A stretch of 64,000 nt of DNA. Source: Przewalskia tangutica. Taxonomy: Eukaryota > Streptophyta > Magnoliopsida > Solanales > Solanaceae. Made by a program: the position numbers and the translations under genes. The notes under the pieces are model-generated. The model saw only the letters and a list, made by a program, of their open reading frames with translations, was not told where the DNA came from and did not search any database. This document shows positions 24,937 through 37,290 of this stretch, piece by piece (positions within the stretch are counted from its first letter, which is position 1; the number at the start of each line of letters is the position of its first letter). The stretch spans positions 87,350,790 to 87,414,789 of the forward strand of contig CM056723.1 of the NCBI GenBank assembly GCA_029844215.1. The letters are read 5' to 3'.

Positions 24937-25841
24937 ATCGGTATATCCTTAACCTCAGAGATTCGTATGCATGATATGATGACCTTATGATTGTGTGTTA
25001 TATACGGATAGCGTTATGTTGATTATGAGTTAGAAAACCTGGTTAGTGAAAAAGGGTAAGCCTGGGGGTGAGAAAATGATGAACCTTAGAATATTACAGT
25101 TGAGACCTTAGATGTAAGGCCGTCTTGAGTACAAGATTTTGCGGGTGATTATTGTCAGAATGTATAAGTTTACGTGGAGTAATTGTGGGAAGATTCCTTG
25201 GGTAGTGTAAAATGGAAGTGGTAGCTTTCATGACCTGTATAGGTAAGATTGTTCCGGATCGGGAAACAAGAGCTTGATGCGTTAAGTAGGTCGGGTTGGG
25301 GCCGTGTTGCGGGCCAACCCGCGGCCTGTTTCGAGGTGGGGTCAGCTCTGGGTGGTCCCGCCAGGTGGTAGGGTTACGAGGGTGCTAGGCCCAAGTTTTG
25401 ATGACCATCGTATGAGTTCGTGGATATGTTCGACCGAGCGATCGTGAAGGCCGGAATGGCCTAGGAAGATTGAGACTAGTAAGATGACCAAGTTTGGAGG
25501 TGGTGATTCCAAAGTCTTGGGAGTAAGCGTTGATGAAGTGTGTACGTGTACTAAGAAGAGTTCGAGTGTTCGAAGGCGGCACGACGAGGGAAGGAAGTGA
25601 ACTTGTCTTTGAAAGATGGGAGTAATCATTTTTGAGAAATGAATGTGCGGAGTGTCCTGGACCAAGAGCGAGTTGGTATTGTTTTGCATCATCGAGGTGG
25701 TTCCTCGTTGGCACGGATTTAAGTATTTGCGCGCAGGGGTTATGTCGTGGCCAGGCATGGCGTTGGAAACTTGTTAGAAGAACTTTATCATTATCCGTCT
25801 TGAGAAGGAACATTCGGGACGAATGTTTCTAAGGAGGAGAA
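24937..25841 (+). other. Non-coding 3' region and polypurine tract
   Basis: No pol. It aligns with 62056-62982 of element 2. It contains CATTCGGGACGAATG just before the purine tract AAGGAGGAGAA (25831-25841), which primes plus-strand synthesis. Confidence 0.75.
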
Positions 25842-28800
25842 TGTTATACCGTATTTCAGTAGTATGCGTGAGGCGACGTATATAATTTGAGCCTTAAAGA
25901 TTTGGCAAGTTTCAAATTGTACACAAGTGCGAAAAGGAGTCGTTTTCGACGAAACGTTTTACTAAACTTGCGAAGGGAAAAATACGGCTATGTCATTTAT
26001 AATTTTGCGGATATTTCCGAGAGAAAACATTTTGGACCAACGAGAGGCGACACTTGTCACCCTCTAATCGAGCACGTTGTGGGCGGTTTGGACGAAATGG
26101 GTGACTTTAGTTGGTAGGATATTTTGTGCAAGTTGTTGTGGTAGATGGATAAGGTGCACTTGGCTTAAATCTAGCCCTACACTTGCCTTACACTGGATGA
26201 ATCTTGGCCATTGGTTGGTCATTTCTTGACCTATAAATACCCCCTTGTTGAAGAGTTATTTCATCCTAAATTGAGCAATCTTTCTAAGTCTCAAATACTC
26301 CTCCCTTCTAGTGTTTCGTCCGCCACCACCCTCCCCTCGAGAAGGCCTGGCCGAAAGTATCCCCTCTCATGGTGCTAGCCGTGGGGTACCCCACCCTAGC
26401 CTAGTTGTTTTCGTATAATACCCCCCTTTTGTGGTATAGAAATACTTCTCCAAGTATTGTTATAATGCCCAAATACTTTAGCCCTTATACCTTGTAGTAT
26501 TCCAAGGTTATACCTATACTAAAAGCCCAGAAATACTATTATACTTTCCTTTAGCCACTAAACGAAACCCTAAGGAAATCTTCATTGATGGTTGAAGTAA
26601 TTGAGTAGAAGTTGGTTAGAACTTCTAAGGGTTGTTTGGAGTGGGTTGGAGCGCACGGAGTAGGAGCTAAACCTTGCTCAGGATCGACATTTAAACTTGG
26701 ATAATTTTGGGCTTATCGAGGTAAACACTTGACCTTCTATTGTAATTGGAAATTACATGTGTAGGAATATATAGTTGAAGTATACTATATATAGAATGAA
26801 CATAATAATGCGCAATGTCTTTTGACTTAAGCTGAATTTAAAGAAGAGAATCGAATCGTAATCACATAGATCAGACATGAGACTTGTGTAGCTTTACCGT
26901 GAAGTAGAATTGTACACGCCCGGATTAGGCGCACAACCCTCTAGGAGTTGTTGGCTCATAGCGTGCCTCGATAGAGGAGAGATTTACGCGGCGGGGGAGG
27001 TCTCGCCGAATTTTCTGTTGAATATTCTACGTTGAGATCTAGATGTTAATAGGCGCCTTGTGGCCTCTATAGGTTGAAGTACTACGTGTGGTGTGATCTG
27101 CTTGGCTTAAGGTGTAGCCGACGGTTTGAGGTACTTGGAGCGTTTTGCTATTAGTCGATAATCGTCGCGAGGTATGTGAACCTCTTCCTATCTTTTCTAG
27201 CATGATATGTGTATAACTATGTAGTACGCAGACGCATACGTGTTGAATGTATTTGATTGGTTTAAAACATAAAGTGTTATAACGGCTTTATGGGAAGTTG
27301 GTTATAACAGCTTTATGTAAGTAAGAAATGTTTTGTGGTTTTTAAAGATAACTGATTTGACTTATAACTGACTTGATGTGTGATGATAAGAATCTTGAAG
27401 TATTTCGAAAGAATTAAGAAACCTTTTTGAAAGAAGAGTAATACTTGGTTTTGAAAACATAAGAGTTATACTAGCTTTATGGGAAGTTAGGTATAACGTC
27501 TTAAGAGAGATAAAGAGAATGGTTTACTGATTTTTAGAAGTTAAGAGACTTAATATTAAAAGATAAGAGACTTGACTTGAATGAATTAAATATGAGTTTT
27601 GTGTAAAACCTCCTTCGTGAGTAATGAGTACTTGATTTTTAAAAGGAATAATGTTTTACTGATTTTGGAAATCAGAATGAGTATCGACAAACCACTGCAG
27701 CGTTAATAAAAGGAAATGTTTTGACTAATTAAGTATTATTAAAACCAGTAGAAACCTCCATCTGCATAGAAGCTAAGATGAGACAAAATGATATTACATT
27801 TCCTAGATCATGGCTGCTTTAATAAGATTGATTATGAACAAGAAAAACCTACTCACATATAAGACATATGTTTCTCAAATTGTTTAAAAGAGGATTATAT
27901 TCTTAAGAGATTAAGTCTATGAACTATGAAACCTTTCTAAAATAAGAGACTTAAGTATTTGAAATTAGGCAAACTTGAACTTTTGGAAAAGAATGTTGTT
28001 ACTTGATGTTAAAAAGGAAAGTGTTTTGGTTTACCTAAAAATGTGAGTCACTCTATTTTAATACTACGGGTATCGGGTGACCTTTATAAAAGAAATGGAT
28101 CTTTTTAAAAGAATTTAACGTACGTAATACTTTGGGGTCAGAACCTGGACTTTGGCCTAAAATAAACTTGAGTTGTGTGTAACTTGCCTATGTTTGTGTT
28201 TGATAGCCTTGTTGTGCAAATACTGTACTTCTATACCACCGCGTCTCTCGATGGAGGGCCGGCTGATTTGTTATGAACGATTCTTCACCGAATCCCACGA
28301 GATGGGCCGGGACACGTATTACATCTGATTATTCACCGAGTCCCACGAGATGGGCCGGGACACGTATTCCATCTGATTATTCACCGAGTCCCACGAGATG
28401 GGCCGGGACACGTATTCCATCTGATTATTCACCGAGTCCCACGAGATGGGCCGGGACACGTATTCCACATGATTCTCTACCGAGTCCCACGAGATGGGCC
28501 GGGACACGTATTCCACATGATTCTCTACCGAGTCCCACGAGATGGGTCGGGACACGTATTTCACATGATTCTTTACCGAGTCCCACAGGATGGGCCGGGA
28601 CACGTATTCCACACGATTTATACCTAGGATCGCGGTGAGGAAGGAGTTCCACCGCGTGAGGATGACTTGAGGCGTGAGTCCCGACTTGACATGATCGCTT
28701 ATGTTGTGAATCGTAGTTTGGTTATCATACATGTCTCCCGCCTTATATAGACTATTATGATTTCATTTACGATGTTTCTGATTTCACATACTTGGTACTG

Positions 28801-29221
28801 TTATCGACCTCTTTCGGGGGGCTGCGTTCATGCCGCAGGTAGAAGTACATCGGTTGTGGATCCTCGCTCATAGGATCAAAGTTCAGCGTGTTGGGAAGCC
28901 CCGTTTCTTCGGAGGCTTATCTTTTGGTATGTCACCCTAAGTCTGTAGGTTCTTGTACATTCAGGGGTATGGCGGGGCCCTGTCCCGTCATAGTTGTTGT
29001 CACTTCTTAGGTCCGTAGATCTTGTTGTGGCGAGTTTGTAAAAGGATAAATCGTCGTATTTATGTATTTATACTGAAGGCAACTGTTTTGGTTGGCCTGT
29101 TTATTTATCATGTCTCTTAATTCATGTTCATGTTTTTATTTCCGCTGATTTTCTCTGATGTTGTATCACTAGGGTGCCCTGGGTAAGGCACCAGTCATGG
29201 GCCCGGGTTCGGGTCGTGACA
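25842..29221 (+). repeat. 3' LTR of gag-only element 1
   Basis: It runs from TGTTATACCG to GTGACA and is followed by ATCTT. It is nearly identical to the 5' LTR over long stretches. Differences are concentrated as small indels in patches (26930-27010, 28620-28800). TATAAATAC lies near 26232. Confidence 0.9.
28279..28614 (+). repeat. 48-bp minisatellite, 7 units, in 3' LTR
   Basis: Unit starts lie at 28279, 28327, 28375, 28423, 28471, 28519 and 28567. There is one more unit than in the 5' LTR; the extra one is of the ATTATTCACC type. Confidence 0.95.
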
Positions 29222-29226
29222 ATCTT

Positions 29227-29367
29227 AGAGTGAGGAAAAATAGAAACCAATCCTAAATGTATTGTAGCCTCCTGTTTATGGGTGTGGTGCACAAAACACC
29301 GATAATCAAGACTCTACTGCACACGGTCTGTAGACATTCTGAGGACTAACTGCTCTGATACCACTTT
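29227..29367 (-). other. Gag leader and primer-binding site of element A
   Basis: It continues the element A interior after the nested insertion. GCTCTGATACCA at 29352-29363 is the complement of the initiator-Met tRNA primer site, four bases from the LTR end at 29368. The counterpart in copy B is at 42666-42677. Confidence 0.8.
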
Positions 29368-31163
29368 TGTCACGCCCCGAACTGACGGACCGCGACTGAT
29401 GCCCTACCTGGACACCCTTATACTCACACATTACTTATAACCAGCAGAAGCTTAAGAAAAACTCATAATCTCATAACAAAGGGATCTTATCCCCTGAACT
29501 GTCATATTGCATCATAGGCAAGCCGACAAGGTTGTCATTGTATACACAATAGCCGAAATAAACTATAAATGTACAAGTCCAACCCACACTCCTACAGACC
29601 TCTAAGAGTTTGATAATGAAATATGGCGGGACAAGGCCCCGCCGTACCCCTGAATATACATAAGCCTGTAATAGCAGATCTGTACCAAAATGACAAGCCC
29701 CGGAACAATGGAGCTATCCCAAAAAGCTGAGCAAGGATCCTAAGCTCGCGGATCACCAAACTGAGTACCTATACCTGCGGGCATGAACGCAGCCCCCCGG
29801 AGAAGGGGGTCAGTACAATAATGTACCAAGTATGTAAACATAAAGTACAGTAAATAAGATCATAACTGGCCTAAAGATGACAGGGACAAGTATGAAAATT
29901 AAATACCAGATCCAAGTGTGTCGTATAAATTAGAGCCAATTGTACCTTTTAAAAATGAGAATCAACTCTGCCTTTTAAAAGTGAGAGAGTCATATCAAGA
30001 TCTTAGATGTCTGTCCATGTAACGTATCCCGACCCATTTTGAGACTCGATGTCTTTTTACACATAACGTATCTATATCTGTTGTGGGACTCAGTGTCTTT
30101 TTACACATAACGTATCCCGGCCCATTGTGGGACTCGGTATCTTTTTACACATAACGTATCCCGGCTCGTTGTGGGACTCGGTGTCTTTTTAAACATAACA
30201 TATCCCGGCCCGTTGTGGGACTCGGTGTCTTTTTACACATAACGTATCCCGGCGCATTGTCGGACTCGATGTCTTTTTACACATAATGTATCCCGACCCG
30301 TTGTGGGACTCGGTGTCTTTTTACACATAACGTATCCCGACCCGTTGTGGGACTCAATGTTTTTTTACACATAACATATCCCAGCCCGTTGTGGGACTCA
30401 GTGTAATGGAATAATAACACTTGCACGAATAACTATCATGGGAAACCTTGTGCAATTTAAATCATCTTTTGAAAACTCAGAGACACTATCATATCATGTA
30501 TCATTTTGAAACCATCATTTGAAAACACAAAGGCACTTATCATATCATGTATCATTTAAAAAAAACATCCTTTGAAAACTCAAGGCACTTATCATATCAT
30601 GTATCCTTTCGAACCATCATTTGGAAAACCAAGACACTATACATCATGTATCATTTAGGATTAAGATCCCATAGAACTATGTACGTCCGCCGTACACTTA
30701 CTTCATATAAAAATCATGCCATAAGAAGAAAGGATAGTTTCACATACCTTATCGACTATGCCAACACGATAAATAGAATACGTCTCAATTAGTACTTCAA
30801 CCTATAACAACAATAACACGTCTATCAACTTCATGAATACTAGTATACGCTATACCCCATAATGACTCTCCTTTCATATAACAATTTGGGCTGCACTTCC
30901 TTTATATATACATACATCCACAACTTACCAACAAGGCCAATAACATCAATAACTAAGTACTCATTAAGGACATAACCAAAATAGCAACCAAGGTGAGCGA
31001 CACACCTACTTCACATGTTAATCCGGCCTCTTAATCCATATAAACCATTTCAACTTTCACTAAGAAGATTTCCTTCAATCTGACATGCACTTAGTGATGA
31101 TAATAACAATAACAACCAACGAACCCAATATAAACAAAACAGTCCAAAATCGGCTAACATGCC
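29368..31163 (-). mobile_element. 5' LTR of element A (3' part), interrupted by a nested LTR
   Basis: It starts TGTCACGCCCCG beside the primer site and matches 42682-44458 in copy B. It ends with ATGCC (31159-31163), the target copy of the nested LTR. The remaining U3-side part of this LTR is not present in copy A; in copy B it is 48353-49231. Confidence 0.8.
30021..30405 (-). repeat. 44-bp minisatellite, 9 units
   Basis: Unit AACGTATCCCGGCCCGTTGT followed by GGGACTCGGTGTCTTTTTAC and ACAT. Copy B has nine units as well (about 43320-43705). Confidence 0.9.
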
Positions 31164-32030
31164 TGTCACGACCCGACCTCGGGCCCGCGACTGGTGCCCT
31201 ACTTGGGCACCCTTACATGTAAACATCAGAGAAAAGCAGCGGAACATACATGAAACTCATAATGTACATTAAACAGAAAATAAACAACAGGCTAGCCGAT
31301 AAGGCTACCTCCATGGACATATATATATATATATAACCAAACGCAGTTACATCCTTCTTCTTTACAAACCGACCCACAAGATATGACTACAGACCTCTAG
31401 GATTTTTTGACAAAACTACTGTGACGGGACAAGACCCCATCGTACCTCTGAATATACCTATCCATAATGACCAGCTCCAGAACATTGGAGCTATCCCAAA
31501 ATGCTGAACAAGGATCCTAAGCTCACGGATCCACAACTGTGTACCTAGACCTGCGGACATGAACGCAGCCCCCCGAAGGGGGTCAGTATAACAAGATACC
31601 AAGTATGTAAACAAGAAGTACAGTAAGCAAGATCATAACTGTACACAAGAATGACGGGGACAAGTATGAAAAGCAAATACCAGATCCTACCATGTCATAA
31701 CACAATCAGAGCCAATCAGACCTTGTATCATCAGACATCAGAACACCGTACCACTCTCACATATGAAAGCCATGTCAAAAATCCGGGACACCTGCCCTCA
31801 GCTTATAATATCACAGAAGCATGCTCGTGGAATACAACATCACCGTCAGCATGTAACAAGTATAATGTACCCAACAGTACACTGTGTCTTTTTAATAAAG
31901 AGAGTGAACAAGAATAAACTTTGCCGGTTTAAAACAAGAAGCTTATGATTAACCTAGGGCCATCCGCCCGTAGTATCATTATGCAATCCTACTCCTGGAA
32001 CTATTTCACCCGCATAGGCCGTATGGACCT
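31164..32030 (-). mobile_element. Nested Gypsy LTR in copy A (truncated)
   Basis: It starts TGTCACGACCCGACC after ATGCC and matches 44459-45330 of the full solo LTR in copy B. It includes a short AT microsatellite (31319-31335). It stops at GCAT (32031), where filler DNA begins. Confidence 0.8.
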
Positions 32031-32226
32031 GCATATTAATTCCAGCAGGTTTTAACAATCAATCATCTGAATTGACATCAATCATCCCAGTATATTCGAG
32101 GGAAGTCTTGCTCCTCCCATCACCAGTAACAATAGATGAAACATGACTTCATCCCACCATATACATCCTCAGCAGCATCAATAACAGTAGAAACCTTAAC
32201 AGATGCAGAAAAACCAGCAGCAGGAT
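32031..32226 (+). repeat. Templated filler segment 1, copy of 53619-53814
   Basis: 196 bases align without gaps to the interior of the Copia element at 53619-53814, with about nine differences by eye. The left edge shares GCAT with both the broken LTR and the source. It ends at CAGCAGGAT, then joins segment 2. Confidence 0.85.
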
Positions 32227-32227
32227 A

Positions 32228-32666
32228 TTTATAGTTACCGACTTGCATAAGGTAATCCTTTCCAGAAGTTTGTTGAATCTCTTATCTTCTTTTTGAAGCG
32301 ATACCAAAGCTTAAAATTACTACAACTAGTCCTTAAAGAGTTCATGAAGGAGAATGTGGAACAATGGCTAGTGTTTGGCTTAAATTGGGAATACAAATCA
32401 AAAAGAAAAGGAGATCAATCACTCAAATTAATATAAAAGATTGGTAATATTAAAAACGTAAAGAAATATGATTAGAGCTTGAGTTAAGTTCCTAGTGGAA
32501 ATATGATAATGTTTTAAGCAAAATTTTGAGCTTTTATTGATGAATCAATAAGGAAAACAAATGTATTGTACATGAATGAAAGCAAGAAAAACAAATAAAC
32601 TAGTCTACTATTTTCTCTAGTCGCCTTTGAAATATAACTTTCAAGTGCGATTATATATTTTGGCAG
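32228..32666 (-). repeat. Templated filler segment 2, inverted copy of 50552-50985
   Basis: The reverse complement of the region after the LINE RNase H relic, collinear except for a ~17-base insertion (GGTAATCCTTTCCAGA) near 32256. It ends at TTGGCAG, where CAG is shared with the LTR sequence that follows. Confidence 0.85.
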
Positions 32667-33225
32667 CATGTAACAAGTATAACATACAACTACCCGCACA
32701 CTGTGCCTTTTTAACAATGAAAGTAAACTTTACATGCTTTAAAATAGGAAGCTTATGATCAATTTAGGGCCACCCGCCCGTAGTATCATTATGCAAACCT
32801 ACTCATGATACTGTTTCACCCGCAAGGGTCTTGTGGACCAGCATAGGATAATTTGCCCCGCATAGGACTATTTCACCCGCACAGGACTATTTCACCCGCT
32901 TAGGCCCTACGGGCCCGCAATGAGCATATACGTCATGCTCGCATCATGGGTAACAAATCCATGGAGATGTATAATGTCTTGAGGGTTTACCCCGCAATTA
33001 TACTCAGAAGGTGTATAACGTCTTGGGGGTTTACCCTGCATTTATACTCAGGAGGTGTATAACGTCTTGGGGGTTTCCCCGCATTTATACTCAAGAGGTG
33101 TATAACGTCTTGGGGTTTACCCCGCATTTATACTCAGGAGGTGTATAACGTCTTGGGGGTTTACCCCGCATTTATACTCATAACACTAGCACCAATGGAT
33201 ATCATGAACAACATATGAAAGTTAT
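32667..33225 (-). mobile_element. LTR patch completing the A/B junction
   Basis: The start (CATGTAACAAGTATAA) corresponds to about 31850 of the nested LTR family, so a portion of LTR is present twice around the filler, in a more diverged version. It joins copy B at about 33225. Confidence 0.65.
32965..33182. repeat. 43-44-bp minisatellite, 5 units
   Basis: Unit GTGTATAACGTCTTGGGGGT then TTACCCCGCATTTATACTCA. Single-base losses in the G run separate the units. Confidence 0.85.
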
Positions 33226-33828
33226 TTCCTTCTACTCGTCATTAAATAAAAATATTTCTACCTTGATACTCGATCATACCGTTCCATTCATACTTATTAA
33301 CTACTTTCATGTTCTTACAACACTTCTTCGATTTTTCCATAGTGTCATCCTCAATTACCCCCAACACTCTATTGTTATCCATAGGTTATGTAGAATTGTA
33401 ACATGTTGCACAACGTATCCGAAGCCGAGGACCTTACCAGTCCAATATCTATAGCATACCTTATCTTACTAACCTTGATACATGTAATTCTTCATAATAC
33501 GCAGTATCTCCCTTTTTGTCCTTAGCACATTGTATTTCCTTTGTAATCAAAGTCACATTCATAAGGTCCTATTGCAGTTCTCTCTAGAATTCTAATCAGC
33601 AAGAGTCACCGTAAAACGTGTGGATCTTTATAACCTACTAAACCTTCCAATATAAATTCCTTCTTTATTTCCCCTTATAATTGTTAGACCAGTTTGCAAT
33701 GATACGTTCACCTCTTGTGTTCAACATCTGGGAGTAAATCCTCTATTGCATTTCACAGTCCCTTAAATCGGTAATACCATTTCCAAACAGCTCAACAACA
33801 TCAACAACAATCACTAGTAGTTTATACT
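33226..33828 (-). mobile_element. Copy B: element interior, part 1
   Basis: It matches 18841-19443 of element A, non-coding. It ends at ATACT (33824-33828), the target duplication of the Tekay-like insertion. Copy A has the uninterrupted TTTATACTCAAACC. Confidence 0.85.
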
Positions 33829-34871
33829 TGTCACGACCCGTTCCGGGGCCCGTGACTGGTGCCTTACCCGGGCACCCAAGTAGTCATACATCAGAGTAAT
33901 CAGCGGAATATAAGAACAAGACATGTAACAAATGTAAAATGAGACACAGTTTATCTGAGAACAAGTCGCCTTTCGGCATATATATATAAACCAAGTATGG
34001 CAGTTACATCCCAACTGTACAATAGGACTACAGACCTCTAAGGAAGTAAACAACTATGGCGGGACAGGGCCCCGCCATACCCTGAATGTACAAAACTATC
34101 TACAACAACAGGGAGATCATACCCAAAAGTCGAGCCTCCGGAGAAGATGGAGCTCCTGACACCAAAGTAAAGATCCTAAGGATGCGGATCTAGCACCTGC
34201 TTTCCCTTACCTGCGGCATAAACGCACTTTCAAGGAGGTCGATAACAGTACCAAGTATGTGAAATCAGAAAGTACTTAAATGAAATCATATCATTTTAAA
34301 ACCAATTTTACAAATATGTTCAAACAATCAATGTAACCGCACATAGTGCCACATCACAAACAAGAGCAATAATAGATAAATCAGAATGTGTCTTTTCTAG
34401 GCCGCGAATGATCGAAGCAAGGCCAATCGCCATAGTATCATTATGCATGCCTAATCACGACTCCGCGATCCGCATAGCCACCTAGGCCCGCATGAGGTAT
34501 TCCGCGCATCGAGGGTAGCTACTCCGGCATCGCCCCGACTCGTAGTCCGCATGGCCACATAGACGCATGAGGTAATCCTCGCACACTAACACGAACTCGT
34601 AGCTCGCATAGTCCCCGGACCCGCATGAGGTATTCTCGAATCATAGTCACATGCATCGCATGAGGTGTACCTCGCGTCGAAGCGCTTAACCCCCGGTATA
34701 TCATGTCAAGAGGTGAGTGATATAATACTAACATAACTGCTTATCGTTAAACAACATAAGCACCATAAGAATAACCTCTTTACACAAACGTTACAAGATA
34801 CTAACACACATAACATCATAGTATGTCTACTCAACAAACCATCTTACTATACTTTCCAAAAATCAATACAA
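33829..34871 (-). repeat. 3' LTR of the Tekay-like element (truncated)
   Basis: It matches 39346-40390 of the 5' LTR, then switches at about 34872 to integrase-coding sequence. Roughly 1.45 kb of the LTR is missing. The minisatellite zone (34440-34720) is much more indel-ridden than its partner at 39950-40200. Confidence 0.8.
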
Positions 34872-35690
34872 GTTCCTTATATCATGTCAAGGGATGAGTT
34901 TCCCTTTCTTCCCGAATCTCATCACACCCTTCATGGGTGACACTTTCAGGAAAACCCAATCATCAACCTCGAACTCCAGATGCCGACGACGATGATCTGC
35001 ATACGACTTGGCCGACTCGAGCTGCCAAGAACCGCCTCGGATAAGCTTTACCTTATCCATCGTCACTGAACCCGGTGCGTCTCACTAATCGCACTCGCTT
35101 ACATCAAACCAGCCTTATCGGCGATCGCACTTCCTCCCATACAAGCGGCTCATAAGGCGTCATCCGAATCCGGAGTGGTAGCTATTATACGCAAAATCAA
35201 CTAGAGGCAAATGATCCTCCCACACCTCGAGTCAATAACACAGCTCGCAGATATCCTCGAGTGCGGATAGTGCGCTCTGCTGTCCGTCTGCTCGAGGATG
35301 AAATGCGATCGTGCTCACTGCGTCCCTAATCCTTCGGAAGGACCTCCATGTTAGCCGTAAATCGCTCCTCATGCGATATGATAGAAATAGGGACTCATGC
35401 GATCGACGATCTCTCGGATGTAAAGTCCGCATAATCCTCACCGGTCGTCGCCCGACGGGAAGAAAGTGGGCTGATTTCGTCAGCCTGTCGACGCTAACCC
35501 AAATAGAATCATGTTTCCTTGGAGTGCGAGGTAATCCTGTGATAAAGTCCATGTTGATCACCTCCCACTTCCAGGTCGGGATCTCTATCGTCTGCAACAA
35601 ACCACCAAGCCTCTGGTGCTCTACCTTCACTTGCTGACAACACGGGCACTGAGCCACAAACTCTGCAACGTCCTTCTTCAAGCCATCCTA
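34872..35690 (-). pseudogene. Integrase of the Tekay-like element (broken)
   Basis: Integrase inserts the cDNA into chromosomes. Minus-strand reading from about 35681 gives the end of the zinc-binding domain (CPCCQQVKVEHQRLGGLLQ), the core start with its first catalytic Asp in INMDFITGLPRT, then SVDRLTKSAHFLPVG. The frame is then lost across the second catalytic Asp. STIAFHPRADGQQS marks the third catalytic region near 35300. Downstream (about 35080-34890) are AKSYADHRRRHLEFEVDDWV and SPMKGVMRFGKKGKL. The sequence ends there, so any chromodomain is absent. Breaks coincide with GC-rich CAG/CTG sites. Confidence 0.75.
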
Positions 35691-36149
35691 CCAATACACA
35701 GATCTGAGGTCGTGGTACATCTTGGTCGACCCCGGATGGATAGAGTAACGCGCCGCAGGTGCTTCCTAGAACTCTGCCAAGTCCCGCAATATCCGGAACA
35801 CACAACTCGCCAAACCTTAGCACCCCATCAGGTGCTACCTCAAAAGGACCCTTCCCCACACGAAGAGCCATATCACGGTACCGCGTCAAAACCGGATCCT
35901 CAAACTGTTGCCTCTTCACCTCCTCGACGATGGAAGACTCGACAACCTCTCGAACTCGAACCCTACTGCTATCAGAATCAATCAATCGGACTCCAAGGCT
36001 CGCTAACTGATGTAAATCGCGAACCATGCCTCCTCTCCTCGGGTGCACATCTGATAGGCTACCCATCGACCTACGACTAAGGGCATCTGCCACAACATTG
36101 GCCTTCCCCGGGTGGTACAGGATATCGACATCGTAATCCTTGAGTAACT
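35691..36149 (-). pseudogene. RNase H-integrase connection region
   Basis: Minus-strand translation (frame open 36189-35509) shows RRWLELLKDYDVDILYHPGK and ANVVADALSRRSMGSLS, the standard end of Gypsy RNase H. A long linker follows (VEEVKRQQFEDPVLTRYRDM, GPFEVAPDGVLRFGELCVPD) leading to the zinc-binding domain of integrase. A frameshift at about 35760 removes the His pair of the zinc domain from the same frame. Confidence 0.75.
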
Positions 36150-36488
36150 CTAACCACCGTCTCTGTCGTAAGTTCGCCTCCTCCGCCAAGATATCTTGGA
36201 GGGTCTTGGGTACGTATAAATAACCACATGAACCCCATACAAATAGTGCCTCCAGATCTTCAAGGCGGGAATCACCGCTGCCAACTCCAAATCATGGGTG
36301 GGGTAGTTCCTCTCATGTTTCTTCAGCTGTCGGGATGCGTACGCTATAACCTTGCCCTGCTGCATCAACACACATCCCAGCCCGATGCCTGACGCATCAC
36401 AATACACGATATAGCCGTCTGGATCCTTTGGAAGAGTAAGAACGGGGGCGGCCGCCGCCTCCTTCAAGAATCGGAAACCCCGCCACAA
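36150..36488 (-). pseudogene. RNase H domain of the Tekay-like element
   Basis: RNase H degrades the RNA strand after reverse transcription. Motifs: PVLTLPKDPDGYIVYCDASG with the first catalytic Asp, IGLGCVLMQQGKVIAYASRQ, LKKHERNYPTHDLELAAVIP with the catalytic Glu, and LKIWRHYLYGVHVVIYT. The frame is lost just after HVVIYT, near 36210, and is picked up again in the connection region. Confidence 0.8.
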
Positions 36489-37290
36489 GCATCACCATCA
36501 AACTTAGCCGCTTTCCGAGTCACCTAGTCAATAGGCGTAGATAGAAGCAAACTTCTCCACGAACCCGATAATAACCTGCGAGGCCCGTAAAATCGCGCAC
36601 TGCTTGGTAGTAGGTCAGGCCAAGTCCCGATCGCCGATCTTGGCCGTATCCACGAATACCATCGGCCACAATGTGCCCAAGAAAAGCCACCGAAGTTAAC
36701 CAAAACTCACATTTGGAAAACCTGGCGTATAACTGCTGGTCCTGGAGAACTGTCAGCACAGTCCTCAAATGCTCCGCATGCTCCTGCTCTGAGCGAGAAT
36801 AAACCAAGATATCATCAATGAACACTATCACAAACGTGTCCAAAAATGGTTTGAACACTAGGTTCATCAAATCCATGAATACCACGAGCATTGGTCAAAC
36901 CGAAAGACATGACCACGAACTCATAGTGTTCGCACGGCCGAATGCGATCTAGGGATATCCGCCTCTAACTCGCAGACTGATGATAGCCCGATCGCAGATC
37001 AATCTTGAGAAACATCTCGCACTCGCAATCGTCGAACAAATCATCAATCACAGGAAGGGGTATCTGTTCTTAATGGTCACTTTGTTCACCGTAATCAACA
37101 CACGCGCAGCGGCCCCGCCCTTCTTCTTCACGAACAATACCGGCTTCCCTGGGGAGAAACACTAGGCTGATGAAGCCGCTCTCCAAAGAAATCTCTCACC
37201 GGTCCTTCAACTCTCTCAACTCGGCAGTGCCATTCGTATGGTGGAATGGAAATAGCCGAGTGTCCGCAAAGACATCGATACAAAACTCTA
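36489..37290 (-). pseudogene. Reverse transcriptase of the Tekay-like element (frameshifted)
   Basis: RT copies element RNA into DNA. It begins at about 37290 with LPGIPPEREIEF. Pieces in several frames include FLKIDLRSGYHQ (about 37015-36975, palm motif A) and YEFVVMSFGLTNA (about 36930-36890). The catalytic FIDDILVYS is near 36810-36825, inside an open stretch 36891-36520 with FSKCEFWLTSVAFLGHIV. At least three frame breaks. Compared with family expectation, most breaks sit in CTG/CAG-containing or GC-rich words, so some may be consensus errors. Confidence 0.75.

Larger units (their letters stand above)
20126..29221 (+). mobile_element. Complete gag-only LTR retrotransposon (TR-GAG type), copy 1
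   Basis: The 9.1 kb element has two LTRs (3370 and 3380 bp), an initiator-Met tRNA primer site, a gag relic, a polypurine tract and an exact 5-bp target duplication ATCTT (20121-20125 and 29222-29226). The undisturbed target is visible at 42530-42560, confirming both ends. There is no protease, RT, RNase H or integrase between gag and the polypurine tract. A second element with the same structure starts at 57360, so the lack of pol is a family trait and mobilisation would need another element's enzymes. That matches the TR-GAG class described in plants. Confidence 0.9.

Noticed and set aside
30021..30405. Regular direct repeats resembling a CRISPR array
   Set aside because: No unique spacers between repeats; units are contiguous minisatellite copies inside plant LTRs.
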